A stretch of DNA of 64,000 nt. Source: Rheinheimera riviphila (lineage in GTDB: Bacteria > Pseudomonadota > Gammaproteobacteria > Enterobacterales > Alteromonadaceae). A program made the position numbers and the translations under genes. The first letter of the stretch is position 1; each line of letters begins with the position of its first letter. The stretch spans positions 207,474 to 271,473 of the forward strand of contig NZ_SACS01000004.1 in NCBI RefSeq assembly GCF_004005945.1, written 5' to 3'. Shown in pieces: positions 55,052 through 64,000 of this stretch. A model generated the notes under the pieces. That model ran no database searches, was not told the origin of the DNA, and saw nothing but the letters and a program-made list of their open reading frames with translations.

Positions 55052-55352
55052 GTATTTTTACGCGTAAAACTTTTGGTTAAAATTCATCAATATTTATGTT
55101 AGATAGTAACATTCGTTCCTTGTGCCCCCTCTAAAATCAACCAAACTGACAAAAGTTTCGCCATCTTTTGCAAGAAATCTGCGCAATCACAAAAATAAAG
55201 TTGTTTTTTTCAGAAATTCTATGTTAGAAAGTAACAAGCGAGGATGAGGTTATTGGGGAGTTAACCAAAGTTTCGCCGACCACTGCAGGATGAACAATCA
55301 GCGGGCCAAGATCCCGCGGTAAAATCGAACTATAACAAGAGCGAGTATCACT
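55052..55352 (+). promoter_or_regulatory. Upstream region of the TonB receptor with a duplicated inverted-repeat element
   Basis: TGTTA-GATAG-TAACA (55097-55111) and TGTTA-GAAAG-TAACA (55222-55236) lie 125 nt apart, each a 5-bp inverted repeat with a 5-nt spacer, preceded by TCTATG or TTTATG. The second copy ends 116 nt before the ATG. They look like paired binding sites for one regulator, perhaps a substrate-sensing repressor. No Fur-box-like sequence was noticed. Confidence 0.5.
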
Positions 55353-58300
55353 ATGTCCGGAACACAATTTCGTTGTAAACCTCTCAGTTTTGCCGTCCGG
55401 TGCGCGGTTATCGGCATGGTGCCGTTTTTTGCCATAGCACAAGATGACAGCGCTGTCAAAGTTGCTGACGACAAAGAGATTGAAAAGATTGAAGTTATTG
55501 GTATGCGTGGCAGCGTGATCACGTCGCAGGAACTAAAACGTCAGGCTAATACTGTCAAAGATGTGATTAGTGCCGACGATATCGGCGCTTTACCTGATAA
55601 AAGCGTCACCGAAGCGTTGATGCGGGTCCCGGGTGTGACCATTGAGCGTTTTGCGTCGTCTGAAGATCCAAACCACTTTGCCGCCGAAGGTACCGGTGTG
55701 GTGGTGCGCGGTCTGGACCGGGTACGCAGCGAAATTAACGGCCGTGACGCATTCAGCGCCAGCACCGGCGGTGGTTTAAGTTATGAAGATATCCCAGGCG
55801 AATTACTGGGCCAGGTTGAGGTTGTCAAAAACCAAACCGCCGATTTAATTGCCGGTGGTGTCGCAGGAACTGTGAATCTGGTGACGCGTAAACCATTCGA
55901 CAGCGAAGGTTTTTTTGGTACCGCTTCACTTAAAGGTAGTTATGGCGATCACCGCGAAGAATGGACGCCGATTGGCTCTGTGGTAGTCAGTAACCGCTGG
56001 GAAAGCACTGTTGGGGAATTTGGCGCGTTAATCGCCGCTTCGTCCTCGGATTATAAAGACCGTGGGGACGGTGTTGCTTTAGGCAACTATTACGAACGTA
56101 GCGCCACTGCCCGCGAAATGCCGCAATTTGGTAACTTTGGTACTGAGTTACCGAACTACAAAGGCCAAACCAAATATGTGCCGGCCGATGCCTCCATCCG
56201 CAGTGCTGATTCAGAGCGGGAGCGTCGTGGTCTGGCAAGTTCGCTGCAATTTCGAAATACCGATAAAACCCTGGAAGTTGTTGCTGAATACATCCGCTCC
56301 AAAGCAGGCTTGTCCTGGGATGAGCGCGTGATCCAACAAGGCGAACAAGGCTTTAATGTCAGCCCGAATCAGGTGCAGGTATCGAACGCAACGTTTGACA
56401 GTAACAATTTTATGACAGCAGGCACGCTGCTGATGAACAACCGCTCACTGGCTCAGACCCGTTGGCGCCAGACTGATCAAGTGGTTGAAGATAGTAGTTT
56501 GCGCCTGACTTACAGTCCGATTGAGAAATTAAAACTTGAATTTGATTATCAGCATATTGAGTCCGCCTACGATGTGGTGGATTACACCATCAATAACAGT
56601 TTTGAAAACAATGATTTGACCTTTGACATCAATGGCAGCAAGCCAAAGGTTGATTTCCTTGGCAAGAATTTGACATCACCATTGGCACCGGCGCCATTTA
56701 GCGAAATGTATCTTAATTCCGCGATGGACAAAGAAGACGATACCGACGCCGAAGCCGATTCTTTTGCCTTTGATGGCACCTATCAATTGGATCACAAGTG
56801 GCTGACGTCGTTCCAGTTTGGTGCTTATGCGTCAACCAAAGAACAAATCAAACGTGATTCGATCTGGAACTGGGGTGAAATGGCCAACGGTACCTGGCAA
56901 GCTTATGCCGACGGTGGTCAGCGTACCGCGCATACCGGTACCGCTGCTGTGCCGGGGCATCCTGAGCTGTATGAGGCATACACCTTTAACGCCAATAATT
57001 TCCACGGTGGCGGGGTGTTAGGCCGCAATCAAAGTATTTTGTTTGCCAGAATCGCTGATATCCGCAACTGGCAGGATTATCATACCAACAACAAAAAAGC
57101 TGGTTTTGCCACCTTTACGCAGTTGCGCGACCGTAGTTGTGTGACGCTGGCTGGTAAATGTGAACTGGATGGCGCTTATTTACCGTCGGAAATCTCCAGC
57201 AGTAAAGAAGAGCGTCGTGAGTTGTACACGCAGTTGAATTATGAAAACAACGACTTAACCTATCCAATCCGCGGTAACCTTGGTCTGCGTTACGTCAGCT
57301 GGCAGGTTGAATCCAGTGGTGCTACACAATTCCCGAATCCAATACCATCGTGGGATGCCGGTACCCAGGCCATGTACACCGCCGCGCAACTGGCTTATCA
57401 AAATGCGCTGAATACCGAAATTATTCATGTTGAAGGCGACAAGTACACCAAAGTGCTGCCAAGTTTTAACATCAGCATGGAGCTGGCGGACGACCACATT
57501 ACCCGGTTCGCCATTTCGCAGAATATTTTCCTGCCAAACTTTGAGAATTTCCGTTATTTCCGGACTATTTCTGAATCGCACACTTCACCAAGAGGGCCAA
57601 ATGGTGAAGCATTGCCATTCGCCAACATTGGTTTTGATGGCGTCAGCGGTAACCCGAAAAATATCGCGCCAGAAGAAGCGCTGAGTATTGATTTAACCTA
57701 TGAATGGTACATCAGTCGCAGTAACTCACTGACGGCCAGCCTGTTCCGCAAAGAGCTGAAAAACCTGATCCGGCAGCGTTTGTACACTGAAAATGTGACC
57801 AATGATCTGGCGAAAGTCACGATGCCGGTCAATTTCCAAACCGATACCAACGAAGGATCTGGGACTTTGCAGGGTTTTGAAATTGCTTATACCCAGTTCT
57901 TTGACCAGCTGCCTGGTTTATGGTCTGGCCTGGGTATTCAGACCAACTACACCTTTATTGATCAGAGCAATGTCGATGATAAAGTTGGCTTTGGTGCCGG
58001 CTCCGGTGGTGCGGGTGGTCGTAACCGTTTCCGCGCCTTTAACAATCTGCCATTACCAGGCTTCTCGGAAGATACGTTGAACCTGACGGCGATGTACGAG
58101 AAAAACGATATTTCAGCGCGACTGGCCTGGAACTGGCGCTCTGATTATCTGTTAACCCGTCGTGATGCCGATTTATTTGCACCTGTTGTGGCTGAACCAA
58201 CAGGTCAATTAGATATGTCGGTCGGTTACCATCTGACGCCAAGTATTAAAATTGGCTTGGAAGCAACCAATCTGCTGGATGAGATCATCAAAACCAAGCT

Positions 58301-58388
58301 GATTTACAACCAGGCGGGTGCCACAACCTTGCGCAACCAGTTTAAAACTGACCGCCGGTTAGGGGTTTATGTCAGCGCCAAGTTCTAA
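55353..58388 (+). CDS. TonB-dependent outer-membrane receptor
   Basis: A 1011-residue receptor. The signal peptide ends near FFAIAQD. A TonB-box-like EKIEVIGMRGS follows, then the plug domain (about 60-180: DKSVTEALMRVPGVTIERF, VVVRGLDRVRSEINGRD). A large 22-strand beta-barrel ends in the aromatic-terminated RLGVYVSAKF. The GMRGS-type start and plug resemble the carbohydrate-/oligomer-linked TonB receptors common in Alteromonadales and Xanthomonadales rather than siderophore receptors. The substrate is unknown; there is no degradative enzyme gene beside it. It separates zipA from ligA. Confidence 0.93.
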   Translation: MSGTQFRCKPLSFAVRCAVIGMVPFFAIAQDDSAVKVADDKEIEKIEVIGMRGSVITSQELKRQANTVKDVISADDIGALPDKSVTEALMRVPGVTIERFASSEDPNHFAAEGTGVVVRGLDRVRSEINGRDAFSASTGGGLSYEDIPGELLGQVEVVKNQTADLIAGGVAGTVNLVTRKPFDSEGFFGTASLKGSYGDHREEWTPIGSVVVSNRWESTVGEFGALIAASSSDYKDRGDGVALGNYYERSATAREMPQFGNFGTELPNYKGQTKYVPADASIRSADSERERRGLASSLQFRNTDKTLEVVAEYIRSKAGLSWDERVIQQGEQGFNVSPNQVQVSNATFDSNNFMTAGTLLMNNRSLAQTRWRQTDQVVEDSSLRLTYSPIEKLKLEFDYQHIESAYDVVDYTINNSFENNDLTFDINGSKPKVDFLGKNLTSPLAPAPFSEMYLNSAMDKEDDTDAEADSFAFDGTYQLDHKWLTSFQFGAYASTKEQIKRDSIWNWGEMANGTWQAYADGGQRTAHTGTAAVPGHPELYEAYTFNANNFHGGGVLGRNQSILFARIADIRNWQDYHTNNKKAGFATFTQLRDRSCVTLAGKCELDGAYLPSEISSSKEERRELYTQLNYENNDLTYPIRGNLGLRYVSWQVESSGATQFPNPIPSWDAGTQAMYTAAQLAYQNALNTEIIHVEGDKYTKVLPSFNISMELADDHITRFAISQNIFLPNFENFRYFRTISESHTSPRGPNGEALPFANIGFDGVSGNPKNIAPEEALSIDLTYEWYISRSNSLTASLFRKELKNLIRQRLYTENVTNDLAKVTMPVNFQTDTNEGSGTLQGFEIAYTQFFDQLPGLWSGLGIQTNYTFIDQSNVDDKVGFGAGSGGAGGRNRFRAFNNLPLPGFSEDTLNLTAMYEKNDISARLAWNWRSDYLLTRRDADLFAPVVAEPTGQLDMSVGYHLTPSIKIGLEATNLLDEIIKTKLIYNQAGATTLRNQFKTDRRLGVYVSAKF

Positions 58389-58429
58389 ACTTCGCTGTAA
58401 AAACCTAACTTCACTATCGTTCTGAAAGC

Positions 58430-58471
58430 ACTCGCCAGCCGCTGCATCAGCTGCTGGCGAGTTTCTTTTTT
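58430..58471 (+). terminator. Terminator after the TonB receptor gene
   Basis: Perfect 10-bp stem ACTCGCCAGC (58430-58439) / GCTGGCGAGT (58453-58462), followed by TTCTTTTTT. Confidence 0.8.
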
Positions 58472-58559
58472 CAGCACAACCATTGCTCACTCTCTGTGCA
58501 TCAGCGACTGAATTCTCGTTCAACCCTTGCAACAAGGCCGCCGAATCCTCATCTTATAA

Positions 58560-60614
<2,055 letters not shown>

Positions 60615-60635
60615 CATGCACAGCCGGAGCTTGAT

Positions 60636-61148
60636 ATGAGCGATAAACCCAAAGTCTATGCGGATTTGCCGCTGTTGGATCAAGATGGCCTGCACCGGGT
60701 ACCGCTGCGGCTTTATCTGCTGCTGTTGGTGTTGCTGCGTCCTTATATCTGCTGGATTGCGACTTTAACCTTGCCCTCAGATCAGCGCACGATGCTGAGT
60801 TATATTTACCCGCATAGCAGCGACTTTGTCCGTGCTTGCCTGATTGCAATACCGGTGTTGCTGATTTTAGCGGCGCTGACACAACGGGTGCCTTACGACA
60901 AAAAATTAAAACGCGGCCGCGCGAAACGGTTTTGGTTTGGGATCTGGCGGCAAAGCCGTTGGGTATTGTTGCCGGTATGCACAGTCGATTTATACTGGAC
61001 GGTCAGTCACTTACCACCTTATGTTTCGGTGAATGCACCCTGGTTATTGCTGGCGCCGCTGGTGTTAGTGTTGGGATTGTGTTGGTTAGTCCGAAGCCGG
61101 CGTCTGCCACTGGTTTTTGCCGAATGGCCGGAAGATAAAGCCGCGTAA
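60636..61148 (+). CDS. DUF2919 (YfeZ-like) inner-membrane protein
   Basis: A 170-residue membrane protein with four predicted segments (about 25-45, 65-82, 107-125 and 133-152). It begins with a soluble stretch (KPKVYADLPLLDQDG) and matches the YfeZ/DUF2919 pattern; the function is unknown. GGAG lies 6 nt before the ATG. It follows ligA by 21 nt and is probably co-transcribed. Confidence 0.78.
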   Translation: MSDKPKVYADLPLLDQDGLHRVPLRLYLLLLVLLRPYICWIATLTLPSDQRTMLSYIYPHSSDFVRACLIAIPVLLILAALTQRVPYDKKLKRGRAKRFWFGIWRQSRWVLLPVCTVDLYWTVSHLPPYVSVNAPWLLLAPLVLVLGLCWLVRSRRLPLVFAEWPEDKAA

Positions 61149-61196
61149 CTTGGTTATTTCTAATCGGCAGCCGGATCTGAAAGCAACTAAAAGCAA

Positions 61197-62792
61197 CTAC
61201 AACGGCGCCAGATGTTTTTGTTTGAGCTGTTCGAAACGGCGGCTTTGCTCCGGGTTTAATTTGCCTTTTTCAATGGTATTTAAACAAGATTGGATCAGCG
61301 CCTGCCGTTCTTTCGGGGCGCTGTTTTGTGGGGACATCAACACACTTTGCAGTAAGTTCAACGCGATACCGGCGTTTTTAGGCAGCAGCCGAAAGGCGTG
61401 GGCAAAAGCAGCTTGCGCTGCCTGCCAATTACCATGTTGAAAATGCATAACTGCAATGTTGTTCAGTTCGCGGGGTGCCGTGGCAAGTTCGGCGCGTTCG
61501 CTGCGTTCTTGCTGCAGGTAACTTTTCAAATAAGGATCGGTTTGTTGCTGCTGACAGTACACACTGATCCGGTCGAACCAGGATTTTGACAGCTGGGTTA
61601 AACCCACTTCGTGCAGCGCTTTGGCTTTATCCAGCGCATCTTCGATATTGTCGATATGCACATCCTGGTTATCCAGCTCTTCCAGCATTTTTTGCGCTTT
61701 ATCTTTATGATCTTTCAGGTATTGCAGCCTGGCCTGGATCACTAGCTGTTGTTGCTTTACATCCACGTCCGGAAACTGGCTGCGCAAATTGGTCAGACAT
61801 TCGGTCGCTTGTTTACTCAGACGGTTGGTTTCACCATCTTCATCAACACTGACCGCAAAATCGATACAGGCACGCGCCAGATTCAGATACAGATCCGGTT
61901 GTTCATACATCGAAAAACGGGCGAATTTCAGCATGTCGCGGGCAGTTTTATACTGGCGTTCGTAATCATGATTCAGCCGCGATAACTGTAATAACTTCTG
62001 CTGGCGATATAAATTTCGTGGCGCTAACTGGGCGGCTTGTTCCAGATGTTGTTGCGCTGCTTCAAACTCATCTGCGGCAAACTCTTGTTCGGCCAGCTGC
62101 TCCAGCACAAACAACTTACTTTCACCACGCATTTCCAACTGTTGCATTTGTGTATTGGCGAGTTCAGTTTCACCATTGCCGCGCAGCGCTTTCACCAGGC
62201 CAATGCGTGCCCAGCCGAAGGGTTGCACCGCCAGCACCGACTGAAAAAACTGCCGTGCTTTGGCAAAATCAGCCAATTCCAGCAACAAGTCACCTTTAAA
62301 CCGCAGCAGCACCGGTACCAGTTTTGGGGCTTGCCCTTGTGCCAGCATATGGTCGAGTTGCTGTAGCGCGCGGTCGGGACGGCCATGTTCCAGCCATTGA
62401 TAAATCGGGCGTAACTCAAGTTTACGTTTTAACACCCGTTCAATCCGGCTTTGCAAATCACGCATGGTATAGGGTTTGGCAAGAAATTCATCAGGTTGCA
62501 GCTCGAGCACGCTATAAACCAACGACGGATCGGTTTCAGCGCTGATAAAAATAAAGCCGGTACTGAGTTTTTGCAGACGGCGCACTTTCAGCTCTTCATA
62601 CAGCTGGTAGCCGTCTTTGCCTTGCTGCAAATTAAAGGAACAAATAATTAAATCAAACTGCCTTTCTTTGCACATCGCCAGCGCCGTTTGCGCTTTATCG
62701 GTGAATTGCACCTGGCTGTAGCCAAGTTTTTCCAGGGTATATCGAAGGTAGTTTTGTGCCAGCGCCTGTTCGTCAATGATCAGGATTGTCAT
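61197..62792 (-). CDS. Receiver-like protein with TPR-rich C-terminus (paralogue 2)
   Basis: About 531 residues from the ATG at 62792 (MTILIIDEQALAQNYL); upstream ATGs at 62816 and 62837 are possible and no start has a clear ribosome site. The architecture is that of the gene at 5.6-7.2 kb: an N-terminal CheY-like domain, then about 400 residues of TPR-like helices. Here the phospho-acceptor position reads Ser (DLIICSFNL) instead of Asp, while the Lys-Pro is kept (FLAKPYTM). It may be a pseudo-receiver that signals without phosphorylation. No output domain other than TPR repeats is seen. Confidence 0.8.
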   Translation of the reverse strand: MTILIIDEQALAQNYLRYTLEKLGYSQVQFTDKAQTALAMCKERQFDLIICSFNLQQGKDGYQLYEELKVRRLQKLSTGFIFISAETDPSLVYSVLELQPDEFLAKPYTMRDLQSRIERVLKRKLELRPIYQWLEHGRPDRALQQLDHMLAQGQAPKLVPVLLRFKGDLLLELADFAKARQFFQSVLAVQPFGWARIGLVKALRGNGETELANTQMQQLEMRGESKLFVLEQLAEQEFAADEFEAAQQHLEQAAQLAPRNLYRQQKLLQLSRLNHDYERQYKTARDMLKFARFSMYEQPDLYLNLARACIDFAVSVDEDGETNRLSKQATECLTNLRSQFPDVDVKQQQLVIQARLQYLKDHKDKAQKMLEELDNQDVHIDNIEDALDKAKALHEVGLTQLSKSWFDRISVYCQQQQTDPYLKSYLQQERSERAELATAPRELNNIAVMHFQHGNWQAAQAAFAHAFRLLPKNAGIALNLLQSVLMSPQNSAPKERQALIQSCLNTIEKGKLNPEQSRRFEQLKQKHLAPL

Positions 62793-63003
62793 TTCGCGGC
62801 TGAGCGTCTGATCCATTGGTTTGCAAGCACATGGCAACAGTAGGTGTTCCTACTATAGCAGGCAGCAACTGCAGTTGAAACAGCAGCTTGTTAGCCAATT
62901 TTGTGCCATGTGGATTTTTACACTCTGGATACAGAAGGTTACATTGTGACGGTCTGGGGTTGGGTAGGCTGGCAACAACTTTCAACAACCAGGAATTTCT
63001 AAC

Positions 63004-63723
63004 ATGAACCACCACAACATCCGCCGGATGGGCGCTATCGGCCTTTGTTCATTGCTCAGTGCCATGGTACTGCAAGGCTGTAACGTCGATATTATCGACC
63101 CGGATAAACCCGTGATCCTTGAATACGACTTTGCGCAAGGCCAACAAAACTGGCAAGCCGGCTTTGCTGATTACAATGCGGCGCAAGCCGACATTTTTGA
63201 ACTGGACTCCGGTGTAAAAACTTTGCCAACCGGATTCACCGGCACTGGTTATAAGGTTTCCGGACATAATCGCAGTGACGATTTATTTATGTTCTTAAAG
63301 CGCCGGGTCACTGGTTTATCACCTTCGACCCGTTATCAGGCACGGCTTAAAGTGAGCTTTTTATCGCCGGCCGGTACCGATTGTTTTGGGATTGGCGGTG
63401 CGCCGGGTGAATCGGTGTATCTGCACTTTGGCTTTGCCGATATTGAACCAAAGCAGGTTGGATATCCGCTGAATGTCGCCAAAGGCAATCAATCGCAGGA
63501 CGGTGCTAATTCCAAGGTGCAGGGCAATATAGCGGTGAAAGATTTGCCTTGTGATGGCAGCAAATATCAAACTAAAACATTAACCTCAGCCACCAGCAAC
63601 AGCTTGCAGTTCACCACCCAAAGTGATGGTTCCATCTGGTTATTTACCGGCACTGATTCTGGATTTGAAGGCAAAACCACGCTGTATTACCAGAAAATTG
63701 AGCTCGAATTAAAGCCGTTGTAA
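63004..63723 (+). CDS. Hypothetical lipoprotein
   Basis: A 239-residue predicted lipoprotein. The lipobox is LQGC (Cys26), preceded by a hydrophobic stretch. The mature part begins NVDIIDPDKPVILEYDFAQG. A run of beta-strand-like segments follows, with cysteines in GTDCFGIGG and DLPCDGSKYQT that may form a disulfide. AGGA lies 9 nt before the ATG. The build (WQAGFADYN start, LYYQKIELELKPL end) resembles a jelly-roll or galactose-binding-like fold, but I do not recognise the family. It stands alone between a receiver-TPR gene and tRNA-Val. Confidence 0.7.
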   Translation: MNHHNIRRMGAIGLCSLLSAMVLQGCNVDIIDPDKPVILEYDFAQGQQNWQAGFADYNAAQADIFELDSGVKTLPTGFTGTGYKVSGHNRSDDLFMFLKRRVTGLSPSTRYQARLKVSFLSPAGTDCFGIGGAPGESVYLHFGFADIEPKQVGYPLNVAKGNQSQDGANSKVQGNIAVKDLPCDGSKYQTKTLTSATSNSLQFTTQSDGSIWLFTGTDSGFEGKTTLYYQKIELELKPL

Positions 63724-63918
63724 TCGCGATAAAAAGTGAATGCTGGCAGGCTCTGGTGGAATAGCCGGAGCTGTTGGCTTTGTTGATGCTTCAGTCATGC
63801 AATGCTGGAGTGTTAGTTAACCACCACAATAGGCTGAGTAAGCACCGAAGTAAGTGATAAGTCTGGTGATACGTCGGTCAGGAGCATTGCTGTGTATTGC
63901 GGTAAACGAAGAGGAATT
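63724..63918. other. Intergenic stretch before tRNA-Val
   Basis: No gene, terminator or repeat recognised. The tRNA on the minus strand is read away from its right-hand side, so this is its downstream flank. Confidence 0.4.
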
Positions 63919-63994
63919 TGGTGGATGGTACTGGGCTCGAACCAGTGACCCTCGCCTTGTAAGGGCGATGCTCTCCCAGCTGAGCTAACCATCC
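63919..63994 (-). tRNA. tRNA-Val (anticodon TAC)
   Basis: A 76-nt tRNA with encoded CCA. The acceptor stem is GGATGGT / ACCATCC. The D-arm is GCTCAGCTGGGAGAGC. The anticodon arm is CGCCC-TTACAAG-GCG with anticodon TAC (valine, reads GUA/GUG). The T-arm contains GGTTCGAGCC. Identity follows from the anticodon. Other tRNA genes may lie beyond the window edge. Confidence 0.95.
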
Positions 63995-64000
63995 TGGGGT

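Noticed and set aside
63919..63994. tRNA-Val as an integration site for a genomic island
   Set aside because: No integrase gene and no direct repeat of the tRNA 3' end were found inside the window.

Overview
The window is a chromosomal segment of a gammaproteobacterium. The his operon with a histidine-rich leader peptide, minCDE next to ycgL and ycgN, cysZ/zipA/ligA, yoaA-tsaB, creBCD, fadD and rnd all read as close relatives of the enterobacterial genes. A true Smc (not MukB), a large TonB-dependent receptor, a Slp-type lipoprotein and a PAS-containing chemoreceptor point to the Alteromonadales/Chromatiaceae side, in the style of Rheinheimera or Alishewanella. The genus is an inference from gene content only. 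No prophage, insertion sequence, CRISPR array or integron was seen; the region is mostly conserved core with a few accessory genes.

Layout. 1-7.2 kb (mostly minus strand): a MacAB-type export pair cut by the left edge, a Yip1-like membrane protein, a beta-solenoid lipoprotein, a lytic transglycosylase, a DUF1232 protein, an M24 peptidase (plus strand) and a receiver-TPR protein. 7.5-13.9 kb: ahpC and ahpF behind matching promoters, a YbaL-type cation/proton antiporter, and a TetR repressor divergent from a metallo-beta-lactamase-fold hydrolase with a palindromic operator between them. 14-19.4 kb: a DsbD/ScsB-like reductase with a periplasmic redoxin, a soluble PAS chemoreceptor and an FKBP isomerase. 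19.4-27.0 kb: the complete histidine operon hisLGDCBHAFI on the minus strand with an attenuator. 27.4-33.1 kb: yoaA-tsaB and an SDR/DUF2878/chalcone-isomerase-like trio. 33.2-37.2 kb: alkaline phosphatase, Slp lipoprotein, a methyltransferase-like protein and an alpha/beta hydrolase.

37.4-50.5 kb: fadD, rnd, minCDE, ycgL, an MltB-like transglycosylase, a fumarylacetoacetase-fold protein (ycgM-like), ycgN, an MscS-like channel, a 25-bp-armed palindrome, creBCD and cysZ. 50.6-64 kb: smc, zipA, a TonB-dependent receptor that separates zipA from ligA, ligA, a DUF2919 protein, a second receiver-TPR paralogue, an unknown lipoprotein and tRNA-Val(TAC).

The points most worth following up are: two receiver-TPR paralogues that have each lost a different conserved receiver residue; identical promoter/operator geometry before ahpC and ahpF; the TetR operator; a duplicated TGTTA-N5-TAACA element before the TonB receptor; the intergenic palindrome after the MscS-like gene; and the isolated SDR/DUF2878/chalcone-isomerase set. 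I found no convincing wholly new multi-gene system.
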